A stretch of 64,000 nt of DNA from contig OU696583.1 in assembly GCA_916048095.2 (NCBI GenBank), positions 8,738,822-8,802,821 of the forward strand, written 5' to 3'. The first letter of the stretch is position 1. Each line of letters begins with the position of its first letter. The DNA is from Sacculina carcini. Taxonomy: Eukaryota; Arthropoda; Thecostraca; Sacculinidae. A program made the position numbers and the translations under genes. This document shows positions 23,709 to 37,243 of this stretch, piece after piece. The notes beneath the pieces are model-generated. The model was not told the origin of the DNA, did not search any database, and saw only the letters and a list, made by a program, of their open reading frames with translations.

Positions 23709-24075
23709 CAGTGGCGGTGCCAAGGGGGGTTCCAGGGGGGCTGGGAGCCTCCAAAATTTGACTAAAACTATGCCCTAAAACTAGAGATTTGGGAGGGCCT
23801 CCAGCCCCCCCCCCCCTATTTCTAGTTTGCGGCACCCTTGGCAAGCCTTTCAAAAGTTCCCGGCGCCCTTATAAGGAGACATATTTAAAACATCCGTTTT
23901 TAGTATATTTTTTTCATTTCGACATTTTGCATCGGTGTAACAACACCTTATACATACAAGATATGAATATTTTCTTTACACAGATCCTGTTATTACAAAC
24001 AAATGGTATTATAATACAAATACGTAATTTTTCCCCTGAATTTCGGCGGCCCCTCAAAAGATCTGACCGAACCCC
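23709..24075. mobile_element. Degenerate CAGTGGCGG-type element(s)
   Basis: Starts with CAGTGGCGGTGCCAAGGGG like the MITE family, but the interior differs (G-rich then C-rich arms, ending among GCGGCACCCTTGG and CGGCGCCC motifs). It is probably a related, rearranged or composite element; its right end is uncertain. Confidence 0.35.
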
Positions 24076-24079
24076 TTGA

Positions 24080-24545
24080 TGCCCCGGCTGACAATCACTC
24101 TCTTAGAGTAATCGACAAAGATACTAGCAAGGGCCAATACTTTGAGTCGCACCAAGTGGGCTCGTTGGATCGCGCGTTAACACAATACCGGACATTTGAT
24201 GGACGCCGTACAAGCACTGAACAGCCGCTTGCACCGTTTTTACAACGTTCTTGATGTGCGCCACATGAACGATGCCTCGGGGACAAAGTCGTTCTGTTTC
24301 TGCTTCGCCGGCCAGTTAACCGGGCAGCGAGGCTCGTTGTGAGCGCGTGCCTTTGTGTGTCTGGCCGGGAGACCGTTAGCACAGGTACAGGGCCGCTTTT
24401 TCCGGGGCGACTGGGTCAAAAAGTCGCCAAGACAAGTGCGACCGTTACGCCGGTCCGAGCACCGCTAACAGAACACAAATCTTGCGGCTGTCACACGGTC
24501 AAGAATGTGGCTGTCACACGGTCCGGTGATGGGCAGTGATTCCGC
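24080..24545. other. GC-rich unexplained block
   Basis: About 460 bp of GC-rich, non-repetitive sequence in AT-rich surroundings. A 17-bp direct repeat, GGCTGTCACACGGTC-like, occurs near its right end. The longest ORF is about 95 codons and does not resemble a known family. It is not recognisable as rRNA. Confidence 0.4.
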
Positions 24546-24877
24546 GCTGACACTGTTGTTGAACTAACAACTCGTTGGTGAACACGCGCTCAAATTGGTG
24601 CGCTGTCATTTCAAGCAGCGAATGAGACACACACACACACACACACACTTCCACCAATGATTGCGAGAGTGTATGATGCACTGAGGCATAGGGAATGGAA
24701 CATATAGGGAACATAGAGGAGAGAACAAGCGTGTGTCTGTGATACACAGCCCGTGCGTGAGAGTCCAGTACTCCTCGAGTCTGGAAGTCACGATAGATCA
24801 GTAGTTCTGGAAACTTTTTCTATTCAGCAGTCAGTTCTCGAGTTTTTGCAACTTTATCGTTTCATTACGAAAATATA

Positions 24878-24878
<1 letters not shown>

Positions 24879-24938
<60 letters not shown>
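24879..24938. repeat. (TA)n microsatellite, about 60 bp
   Basis: A pure AT dinucleotide run; shorter ones lie at 13613-13636 and 25504-25526. Confidence 0.97.
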
Positions 24939-24940
<2 letters not shown>

Positions 24941-25867
24941 TCAATTACTGTTTAAGAAGATTAGGCAAAAAATTGACAGACAAAAATACAAAGACGTAGA
25001 TAATATTGCTTAATTGTTGACAGAAATCATTGCACCGGTTAAAAACCGGGCTAAAAAACCCTGCGATAGAATTATGATTAAAGTCAGTATTTGGCCGCTT
25101 GGATATGACTTTTTCTTGTTTGTCTATATTTAAAAATATTGTGTGCATTCTACTCCTATTTCTATACCTGTAATTATGTTATTATACCAACTCGTTGCCA
25201 TGGAAAACCCAGTGAAAACACCACCCTGTGACATCGGCAAACGAATCCTACGTAAATCAAGTTGACCAACACAGCAGATAAAACACACAAAACAACACAC
25301 TTTGTTCATGCACATGTGTATAGCAAAATAACAGCGGGTTAATGAGCGCACCAACATAATGTCATCTATGAATGAGTCTTTCGTGAAAAACAGCACTAAC
25401 ACACACACACACACAAACACACGAATTATGAATTATGTAACAAAATGAACATCGAATGACACACACACAATGATACTAATGTACAAAATAAAAAGTTCTG
25501 CCCATATATATATATATATATATATACGGCATACGATGACAGGTACTTGAGCTGAATATGCGATAAACAGAAAATTTATCAACGAAGGCAAATAACGTTA
25601 GAAATTGGCACGTTGTGTGTGTATGTGTGTGTGTGTGTGTTTGTATGTTTGTGTGTGTGTATGCTCGAACAAAATGTGAATATACACACGAAAGGTATTG
25701 CCGAAATTTCAAACACACACACACACACACACACATAAGTGTATGATCAATGGACACTGATGATTCGGTGCGTAAAAGTGGTTGCATTATAAAAAAATAC
25801 AACACAATCAACTAGGTTGCCAAATAAATAGCCGACACAATTGTCCACCATTTTGCATGTCATATTG

Positions 25868-26318
25868 CACACACACACACACACACAAGTATAAACACAT
25901 AAACATAAACATACACGTTGGCAAGCACGAACAAGCATAAACACACACACACACACACTGAAACACAACCACACACATAAAGACACACATACACACACAC
26001 ACAATCATACATACAGACACAAACACACAAACATAAACACACACACACACACTGAGACACAAACATACACACACACACAATCATACATACAGACACAAAC
26101 ACACAAACATAAACACACACAAACACACTGAGACACAAACATACACACACACACAATCATACATACAGACACAAACACACAAACATAAAGACACACACAC
26201 ACACTGAAACACAACCACACACATAAAGACACACACACACACACTGAAACACAACCACACACATAAAGACACACACACACACACACTGAAACACAAACAC
26301 AAACACACATACATACAC
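25868..26318. repeat. CA-rich minisatellite downstream of ASH1L
   Basis: Irregular tandem array of ACACACACTGAAACACAACC and ACACACAATCATACATACAG units, about 35-80 bp per higher-order period. On the ASH1L sense strand it is TG-rich. Confidence 0.88.
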
Positions 26319-27500
26319 AATAGTTTTACGAGCTAGTTTGTACCGCCGACAAGACATATGCCAACACCACCACACAACAACACAACAAGCGTAACAAACA
26401 ACGTGCAAAGCTAACAACCAAGAAATAACACACAACACGCGCGCACGTGCCAGCGAGCAAGAGATTGATTAATACCTCTGTCAATAACGCTACCGGAAAA
26501 ACAAAAAAGCAAAAGCCAAAAGAAAAAAGTACGCAAAAAACGAGTACATTTTCATTAAGTATATAAAATTACGTCTTCGAGTGTTGTTACTAAAAAAAAT
26601 CACTCATAAACACACAAACCTACACACACACACATAGACGCATACAAACATACACATACAAATTCACATGAGCCATAATTACAAGCGTGATGAGCTAAAA
26701 ATAATATTAGTTGCGATTATCAGGCAATTTTTGGCTTCGAATTTGAATAAAAACACAACACGAGCAGCAGTAGAATTGAATCAACTTTTCAAATAAATAT
26801 TTGAGAATTATTTGACGTCATAATAATCATACCATAATCGCTTAAAATAACCACACAGCGAAGCAGCGAAAAAATAGCGTAAATATTTTAAATTACGTCA
26901 CGACATATGCAGTAAATATTTACTATTGATAAAAAACAATCGAGGGAAAATATAGATAAGAAATTCTTGAAAAACTGGCATTAATCGTGCATTACATGAG
27001 ACACACAAACGTTTAACCTGCAAAATAACCTTGCAAATAATAATATTATTACGTAAATAAAGCAAAAAGTGGACGTGCCAATCATGAGCATGCACTTGCG
27101 ATAATGATGAAATTGTTATAGTTCTTGAGTTAACCCAATGCCCAGAAAAGCTGTTTCTGCTTAGCAACGGTCATTATGGAAACAATATGATTCAGTTGGA
27201 GCAGAAATACGACGAAGGAGGCGGCAAAAACCATGCCAACAATAAATAAATAACAATAATTGTGTAAAATAACACACACCACTATTATAATATGTCACTG
27301 TGTGTGTGTGTGTGTGTGTCTGTGTTTGTCTGTGTTTGTGTCTGAACCAGGTATGAAGGAAAATGATTGGCGAGGGGGGGTTGAATCAATGGGGAGGGGT
27401 GCTGTCGCGGGGGTTATCGACCACAACACGTGCCATAATACGATCAACAACACCTTGAAGTCGAACACTCCGCTGTAAACAAAAAACACACACAAATAAA
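26319..27500. other. Intergenic, ASH1L 3' flank
   Basis: AT-rich unique sequence with a short (TG)n at 27299-27319. No gene, RNA or mobile element recognised. Confidence 0.5.
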
Positions 27501-27508
27501 CAGTAAGA

Positions 27509-27619
27509 TCAACTACACGATGGATGAGCGATGAGCGATGGTGACAGAATATCTAGATTAAGTTTTTTCCATTGCTGGGGATCTAGATATTCTGTCACCA
27601 TTGCTCCGTGTGTAGTTGA
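27509..27619 (-). ncRNA. Long perfect hairpin just after the ASH1L stop
   Basis: A perfect 21-bp inverted repeat pairs 27538-27558 with 27581-27601 around a 22-nt loop. Outside it, TCAACTACAC (27509-27518) pairs with GTGTAGTTGA (27610-27619) across an asymmetric internal loop. It begins about 55 nt after the ASH1L stop, so it is probably transcribed in the ASH1L 3' UTR. It could be a miRNA-type precursor, a structured 3' UTR element or a tiny inverted-repeat transposon. The fold is evident; the function is not known. Confidence 0.5.
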
Positions 27620-27674
27620 CAAAAAACTGCATCAAGTCCTATGGTTGACCAGCCACATAATTGTCGGGAAAGAG

Positions 27675-30600
27675 TTAACCACAAGTTAATTGCCCCATCC
27701 CCACCTTGTTACTGTCGGTGGTCTCGTGCTCAATGGCCGCAGTCAGTTGCTGGTCCGTCTCCTCCTCTGCTCTGTCCACCACTCTCCTCCTCTTGCTACC
27801 GCGGCCCGTCTGCTGGCGCTGCTGTTGTTGCAGGCGCAGTTTCTCGGCCGCCTGCTCTGCATGAACCTCATGCGTCTTGGCCAGACGCAGGCGCGACGGG
27901 AACGCGTCGAAAGCGAAGGCGCGCGTGCACGTGACATGTTCGCCACGTGCTCGAGCCGGCAGTCGGGTGAAAACACGCGCTTGTCTGTCAACACGCAGCT
28001 GACACACGTACACGTGCTTCTCGACGGAGCCCACCGGCCGGCCCTTGCAGTACACGCACGCGTCCAACACCCAGCAGCGACCGGCCACCGATGTCAGCGG
28101 CAAGAGCTCGCGCAGTGGCGAGCGAAGCACCTCGGCCGGGTAGAAGCGTCGTGTCGGCTCGTGGAAAGTCTCCTGAGGACGGCAGTAATGGTAGCCGAAT
28201 GCCACGCGCTCGCCACTATCACCACACACGCACAAGCATACGTGGGTGTATTCAAGGAACAAAGATCCAACTGGAGAACTATAAAAAATGGACTTGACAA
28301 GTGAAAAGCCAAAAAGAGTGAAAATGAAATGAGATAGAAACCAAGACAAACATTAAGAAACAAAATTTAGGAAACAGATATTAAGAGACAGATATTAAGA
28401 GACAGACATTAAGAGAAAGATATTAAGAGACAGATATTAAGAGACAGACATTAAGAAACAAATATTAAGAGACAGACATTAAGAGACAGATATTAAGAAA
28501 CAGATATTAAGAGACAGATATTAAGAAACAAACATTAAGAGACAGATATTAAGAGACACATATTAAGACAGATATTAAGAGACAGATATTAAGAGACACA
28601 TATTAAGACAGATATTAAGAGACAGATATTAAGAGACAGATAATAAGAAACAGATATTAAGAAACAGATATTAAGAGACAGATAATAAGAAACAGATATT
28701 AAGAGACAGATATTAAGAGACAGATATTAAGAAACAGATATTAAGAGACAGATATTAAGAGACAAACATTAAGAGACAGATATTAAGAGACACATATTAA
28801 GACAGATATTAAGAGACAGATATTAAGAGACAGATATTAAGAAACAGATATTAAGAAACAGATATTAAGAGACAGATAATAAGAAACAGATATTAAGAGA
28901 CAGATATTAAGAGACAGATATTAAGAAACAGATATTAAGAGACAGATATTAAGAGACAGATATTAAGAGACACATATTAAGACAGATATTAAGAGACAGA
29001 TATTAAGAGACAGATATTAAGAAACAGATATTAAGAGACAGATATTAAGAGACAGATATTAAGAGACAGACATTAAGAAAAAGATATTAAGAAACAAATA
29101 TTAAGAGACAGATATTAAGAGACAGATATTAAGAGACAGACATTAAGAGACAGACATTAAGAGTAAGATATTAAGAAACAGATATTAAGAAACAGATATT
29201 AAGAAACAGATATTAAGAGACAGACATTAAGAGACAGACATTAAGAGAAAGATATTAAGAAACAGATATTAAGAGACAGATATTAAGAGACAGATATTAA
29301 GAGACAGATATTAAGAGACAGATATTAAGAGAAAGATATTAAGAAACAGATATTAAGAAACAGATATTAAGAAACAGATATTAAGAGACAGACATTAAGA
29401 GACAGACATTAAGAGAAAGATATTAAGAAACAGATATTAAGAAACAGATATTAAGAAACAGATATTAAGAGACAGATATTAAGAGACAAACATTAAGAGA
29501 CAGATATTAAGAGACAGATATTAAGAAACAGATATTAAGAGACAGACATTAAGAAAAAGATATTTAGAGAGACCAAGCAGACCGGCTATTTTTCCAGAGT
29601 TTCTCGACGCGGAAGATGAGTAGTTGATCCGGGGAGACGTGTTGGACAGTGGTGTACGGCACGACTCCGGCCTGTTCTGCTGCCTTCACATGCGCTGCCT
29701 GCATCACATACACGCAGTCACCTGCACACACACACATACACACACATACACACAGGCACAACACTAAAATTTACCACCTTGGATGACCACAGAAGAAAAA
29801 GAGGAGGCAGAATTATTATATGCAAATGTCTTACTGGAAAGGCAATACATTTAACACGAATATTTATTCGAATCAAACAGCAGTATTTATACGGGGAAAT
29901 AACAAGAAAAACTTATTCAGACTCGGATAAATAATGATATAGAGAAAAATGTCGCCTTCCAAACCGAAACATCAACGATTGGAGCAAAATTCCGGCCTAT
30001 ATCCCAACCCTGAATACAATAAAGAAATTTAAGGACGGTTATGACAAACGGGTTATGACAAACGGTTATGACGGGTTTCGAACCACGGACCTCCCGCTTG
30101 TGAGGCGGGTCTGCTGCCACTACACCACGGAGGCCACAAGAAAAAGAGGTAGGAATAAGAGCAGAGAGAGAGAGAGAGGGGGGTATGATAAGTCACCTTG
30201 TCTGATTTGCAGCTGATCACGCATGAGACAACGATAATGTGTATCTCCTGGTGCAGCATCGCTCGGCTGTGGACTCAGCTTGACCTCGGGGTCAACAGGT
30301 CGCGGCTCACACTCCTACACCAGCCAACCAACACACACACAGATGAATAAATAGTACACATCAACCGGCAATAAGTGGAATACGTCCTGTTGCTCACATT
30401 ATTTTAACTATTTTAACAGCTGAACTTCAATTGCCTTTTCCCGTGTCCTGCTGTTATGCTAGGTAATGTCACACTTTCATTTTGCCAATCGTCTTCTTTA
30501 AAGTTCTAAATATCTCAATTGAAAAGAGTGTCCGAGGCTGCAAAACCCAGTGTCTCAATGATATGCCACACTAAAATTGAACGACATTGTGAATGTACAG

Positions 30601-33291
30601 AATAAACTGGACGAAAAAAAAAATGAATAACAATTATAATAAGCCGAAAAGAATGCAAAATGCAGAATGTAGCGGAATTATGGACGCAAAAATAACAATT
30701 ATCGTATATTTCTGCGTATAAGACGACCCTCGTATAAGTAAAAAAATAACCCTTAAAAATTGTGGGTCGTCTTATACAACCGATATAAAAGTCAGACCTT
30801 GAATTCTGCGCACAGAATTTTTCATTTTACATGAAAAAATCAGTATCATTTTGGTTGTAAATAAAAATGGTTGATTACAAACACCTTTATTTCTCAATAA
30901 GAGTAGGTATAACAGTACAACATCATCAATATCAAAAATCAAACCTGCTCCATATGTATATCTAAAAGCCATCAAATCAAACAAACATGGTTTCGTCATT
31001 TAGCAGTTGTCTTATACAACCGATATATGATAAATGCATAAAAATTTGCTCTAATTTTGTACCTCGTCTTATCTGACGGTCGCCTTATACGCCGAAATGT
31101 ACGGTATCAATGGAAAATCAGAAATAGAATAGGCAGTTGGATGGAATGGCGCACGTACCTCACACAAGTAATGTTCCACACTGCCATCTGGCAACACACA
31201 CTCACAGTGTTGCCAGACAAGACAGCGTTCACACTGAACCATTAGCCCGTCCTCGCTGTACAGGTTGCATATACAACGCACAATATCCTCATCGCCGTCT
31301 GCACAAAAAATACAAAAATCAACCGTGAATAATTGTCACACCAAAGCAGACAAAATTGTCACCTTAGAGCTATTGAAATTTATCAAAACACGAACGGAAT
31401 CAAAGTGGGAAACGAAAAAGTCGGTACAAAAAGCAGCACAGAATAGAAAAGATCAGAAAAAAGCCAAAATATGTCAGAACCAAAGCACCAGAGACAAGAA
31501 TATAAAGTGTTTGATAGACAAAATCTTGCGCTGTAACAAGTAGAACAACTGGAAAATAATCCACGGACATTGGAAAATAATTGACATCAATTTCTAGTGC
31601 ACCGAATCGTCTGAATTTTACAATATTGCACAATTTGTTTTAGCAGCAAAGGAAAACCTCCAAATTATTCTGACAACAAACTAAGTATTAAACCTTGTTA
31701 CAATCAATCAATGATAGCGAAGAAAATTCGATTGACACTCCAAATAATAGCAGCACATTGATTTATTTTACCTGTGTCCATATGAGGACAGACGGTGTTA
31801 ACGGGTTACGGTTCGAATAAGAAAAACCAGTGTGTCGGAAGTATAACAAATATAAGTACAAAAGCAGACGGAAATCGTTGCTATAACACAACAAAATAAA
31901 TAAAGTATAAATTCAAACGGCAGGTTAAAGACATATAAATTAACAAATTAAGAAAAATGTGCATACAAGAACATGACACACATACACACACATGTAAAAA
32001 TATCTGAGTCCAAATATTAACTTGATACAGCGTTTGTTTGGTTTAAACCAAGTTTTGTTTATATATAAAAAACATTGTTTTTTGACAGAAATGATTTTTC
32101 CCAATGAATGAATGAAATTCAAGATCCTGTGTGTACATTTTTATTATTTTCTTTTTTAAATATTTGCAAAACTCTTGGTAAGTGGTACTAAAATATGTTA
32201 TATGTTAACTATATACTAAATAGCATGGTACAATCCTTTTTTTGATTTGTGTGTGCAAAGCGTAAAAACAAAACAAACAAAATAACTATGGTTTTTTGTT
32301 TTTTTTCTGGAAAAAACATTGTTTTTGTATTTTTAAACCAGTATTTTTCTAACCCTGACTTGATGTGAAAACAGAGAGAGGACATTTCGAGTGTAAACTC
32401 ATATGCACGTGCAGGTGCGGTGCCAAAACGCACTCACCCAGACCATGCCGACCGTGAGTCTGTTTGCTGCCGTCGACCGCCGCCGTGGCAGCTCGGAAGC
32501 CGGAAGGCAGTGGCAGTCCGTCAAGCAGCCGGCGCAGCAGAGGCGCCACCACCTGCCTGCCGACCGAGTAACGCCGCCCGGCCGCCACAGCCGCCACGCC
32601 CTCTGGCGACGAGCGACGTAAACACCGCAGCTGATAGGTACACAAACGACGCACGTCAAAGTCGAACGCTTCGATGCCGGCCGCGTCGGAATATCGGCCT
32701 TCAGCGAGGCGACGTCGGATATCAGCCAGTTGCGCCAGAGGAGGAAGATGCGGTGACTCGACGCGCCATCGCTCCGGCACAACCCGATGTGCTGACAACA
32801 CCTGACTGATAGCACCGCACGAGACCGCCTCCAACGATGACGTAACTGCCACACACAAACACAAACACACACACACACACATATATATTACATTAAGACA
32901 TCTGTATCGCGCTTTTCACCCGAAGATCTCAAAAGCGCTCTCTGTCTCTCTCTATTACACACACACAAATACATCTCACCTTTCAGCTCCGAGGCCTGCT
33001 CTATTTTGCTCATATCATCGAGATCTGCTTGGAGATGAGTGGCCGCCGCCGCCGTCGTCGTCAAGTCTCGCTCGCCCAGCATGTGTTGCAGCAGCAGTCG
33101 CAACACCCCGGCCACTGTCACCACACTGTTGTTACTAGCAGCGGCAGTGAGGACCGGTGATGAGGGGAGACAGCACGAGGAGGCTTGAGTCTCTCTGGCA
33201 CGCTGCCGCCGTACCTGCCGGCAACAAACACACAACCAGATGATGTGCGTGTTGTCGATTTCTGCTTCGTTGTTGTTATTCGTGTGTGTTT

Positions 33292-33323
<32 letters not shown>

Positions 33324-34432
33324 AGTGTGTGTCTAAATGAGGATCTGTGTGCTCCATTTGAGTCTGAGCAAAATCAATATTCTTTTTTTCTGCATACACA
33401 CACATGCACACAACACACACACATATATATATATATATACATATACAGTACAGTACAGAATGACATATATATCGTGCTCGTCAAAATCATGACCCCCACA
33501 CACTCACTCTCTCACACACACAAGCACGGAGAGAAAGAGAGAAAGAGAGAAGAGACTCAGTTAGTCTCACCAGCGTGCGGTTTCTCACGAGAAAACATCG
33601 ACTGGCTCGCACGTGCGCCGCATCAAAACCACCATCACCCTCATCACCGCCATCACAATTCTCCACCACCGCTGCTGACGTCACGACAGACACCTCATGG
33701 TGGGGTGGCGGTGTGAGTGTCTTCACGAGATGAGGAGGACGTCGTGCCGGAGGTCGCGTGTGACGGCCTCCTGTACTGCGTGCCCCCGCCGCCGCCGCCG
33801 CCTCGACACACGACACGACCGGCGCGCACGAGACAGAAGAGGAGGAGGAAGAGGAGACAGCAGGCACGCGCTGTGATCGACCTCCAATCACACCGCGACA
33901 ATCAGCCGCTCCACACTCACACGTCTACACAAAACACACACAAACAGATACACATATAAACAGACACACACACACACAGAGATACACATACACAAACAAA
34001 CACGTACACACAACTTACACATATAAACACACACACACACAAACACACATACACACACAGAGATACACATACAAACACAGACACACGCTGACACACACAC
34101 ACACTGACACACGCTGACACACACACACACACACACACACACTGACACACACACTGACACATACACTGACACACAATGACACATGCTGACATACACACAC
34201 ACCCCTGGACGACTTCGTCAAGCTCCTGGGCGGAAGAATAAGCGAGCGTTCAGGGGAGCCGCGAGAGACGGCCTGGCTTCGGCAGCGAATAAGCCTGGCC
34301 GTCATTCGTGGCAACAACGCCTCCATTTCATTGTAGTGTTGTTAATATGTGTACACGTTTGTAAATATATTTGTTTGAGTCACACACAAACATACACAGA
34401 GACAGTTTGCACCTGTGTGACACGAGACACAC

Positions 34433-34463
<31 letters not shown>

Positions 34464-34542
34464 CAGTTTGCACCTGTGTGACACGAGACACACAGAGAGA
34501 AAGAGAGAGAGAGAGAGACAGTTTGCACCTGTGTGACACGAG

Positions 34543-34602
<60 letters not shown>

Positions 34603-37196
34603 TTAGCACCTGTGTGACGGCCGGGTTGAACAGAGCGAAGTTGTAGTCGTAGCTGAGTTCGTGGCCGGCGTCGATGTGGTGCACGGCAAACAAGGCCATG
34701 CGACTCACTCCGTTCACATCCCAGCGCTGCATCTCACAGTTGGGCGCACAAGAGTGATTCACAAACCGACCTAACACACACACACACACACACATTTGTC
34801 TAAATGTTTAGTTAATGTATATATATTTATAACGTGTCTGTCCAAGAATTATCACTCGACAGACTATGCCAAATTGTTTGATATTTTGTCACTGTACTTT
34901 TATGTTGTTCATGGCAATAAACTTTGAACTTGAACTTGAACTTGAACACATACATACATTACATTAAGACATTTATATCATATATATCTACAACATACAA
35001 TAGACACACATATATAAATAACAAAACCCAACACCACAGACAAACATAGACATAGATTCGGATTAACATACAGAGAACACAACACAACAGTCACAGAAAA
35101 AATAAGTAGCAGAAAACAGATACACACACACACACACACATAGAATTGTTACATCACTCCACAATCAATCAGGCATACTAGCGTCACACTCAACTAATTG
35201 AGCTTGCTTTGAACGTGTGTGTGTCTATGTATGTGTGTATATATGTGTACGTGTATATGTGTGTGTCAGTACGGGTATGTACGTGTGCGCGTGTGTGTGT
35301 CAGTACGGGTAGTTTTATCACTCATTCAATCCGCACTGGGATTATATATATACAAATTTATATAGCTAACACAAGCCCGACAACACGAGATCGTATATAA
35401 TTGAAATTCCTATATAATTTATTATCGTATATAATTGGAATGTCTATAATTTGAATGACGGAATAAATAAACTAGAACGTTCGGATTAATCAACTACGAA
35501 GTCAACAACAACCACACTACAGCCATACCATTTGCAAATAGACTGCATCCAAATGAAAGTGGACTTAATCCAAATGGAAAACATGATCAAAAGCATATTT
35601 GGATTATAACTCTAAGCATATTTGATAAATTGTACACAATTTTTGAAGCAATCATTCAAAGGCATCCAGCATAAGTGACAGGTGAATTATTGCCGCGTGT
35701 TGCAGCGTGTTGCAGAGAGAGAGCACAGACTGACCGATGCTGCCCATGCGGTGAGCGTCGATAACCAGTCCTCGTTCCAGTTGCAAGCAGTAATGATGCT
35801 GGTCATGCAGGTAGCGCGTGCGCATGCGCCGACGAAACTCGCCCTCACTCACAATCTCGCCCAAATACTCGACAATGAATGAGCCACTCTTGATTGGCTG
35901 TCGCGTTATCACGCCCCAACCCTGCCAGCCGCCACACACACACAGGCACAAACACACACAGGCGCACACAAGCACATACACAGAGAAAGAGCGTGAGTGA
36001 GTCAAAATTGACAATATAGTAAGAAGCAATATACAAAAGTGTATACATACGATACTTGAGAAACATCCTAGTTTCTAGTGAGTATCCTAGTAAACGTAGA
36101 AACAAATCGACAATATAGACACGCATGTGTGTGTGTGTGTGTGTGTGTAAAGTGAAGTAAATTGAATTGTATTTATTGTACATCCATCAAACTATACTTT
36201 GAGATCAATCAGTACAAATATTCCTTCACACTCACACTTGTGTGAGTGTGTGTGTGAGAAAAAAGAGAGAGGAAAGAGAGAAAGAGAGAAAGAGAGAGAG
36301 AGAGTAAGAGACCTTGCTGGCGGTCATAATTTTGACTAGAGCCGGCGCGCCCTGATGTCGCTGGATGCGCTGATTGTCACACATATCACCGCACGCACAC
36401 ACGCCGCTACTACACTCCACATACATCATGCGGTTGATACAGTCCTCCTGACATGTCAGCTGTTGGCGCGTGCCCGAGGTGGGGGACGAGGGGGGCGAGG
36501 GACGACGGCACGTGCATGGCTCGGCGGGCCGACACGCCCCTGGCTTCACGTCGTAGTAATAATCTGACGCAGAAACAAGTAATCGGATGAGAATTTGCCG
36601 AATGACACGAATCCGTTGAATGAATGAATGAATTAATGAATACGTTACTAGCTACAGAATAGCGCTGTTGTGTTCATAGTTTCCCAGTCAATTGTCAAAG
36701 ATCACATAGATGAGATGCCTATGTCAATATTTCTAGCCGTTGCTCAACCAAGATGTCGCTGCCGATACGACTAGCTATCTTTATCTCATCTATTGAAGCA
36801 GCCTGCCATTTATCGCCGGTACATACACCCAGTCTGGCACACGCGCACGCATACTCACTGGTTCTCAGTCGGCGGTAGGTCCAGGAGTCGGGCGGCTGGG
36901 AGAGGCTGGAGGAGGCGAGTCCGTCATGACAGCACGAGCGTCGCCGGCGCCGTCGTCCGTGATGCCACCACACGTCAAACGGCAGTGTGAAGAGGCGTCG
37001 GCGTCGTCGCAGCCAGCGCTCGGCGTGACAGGGCGGCGGCAGCAGGCGACTCACACGACCACCGCCACCATCACACTGACTCACACGACCACCGCCACCA
37101 TCACACTGACTCGACGAGGCCGTCGCTGATGACTGAGAATGCCAAGTGTCAGTGGATGTCAGGTTCTCTTGCTTTGTCAACTCACTGATACACACC

Positions 37197-37243
<47 letters not shown>

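Noticed and set aside
23422..23778. Overlapping 73- and 85-codon ORFs on opposite strands
   Set aside because: Neither resembles a known protein, both sit between repeat X and a MITE-like element, and no splice sites support an exon.
24080..24545. Possible rRNA fragment
   Set aside because: GC-rich and non-coding looking, but I find none of the universally conserved 18S, 28S or 5.8S stretches.
28372..29570. Regular array resembling a CRISPR locus
   Set aside because: Units of 14 bp follow one another without spacers, inside a eukaryotic intron; it is a minisatellite.
35515..35545. 5S rRNA-like start (CTACAGCCATACCA)
   Set aside because: Only about a dozen bases match; no 5S internal control region follows.
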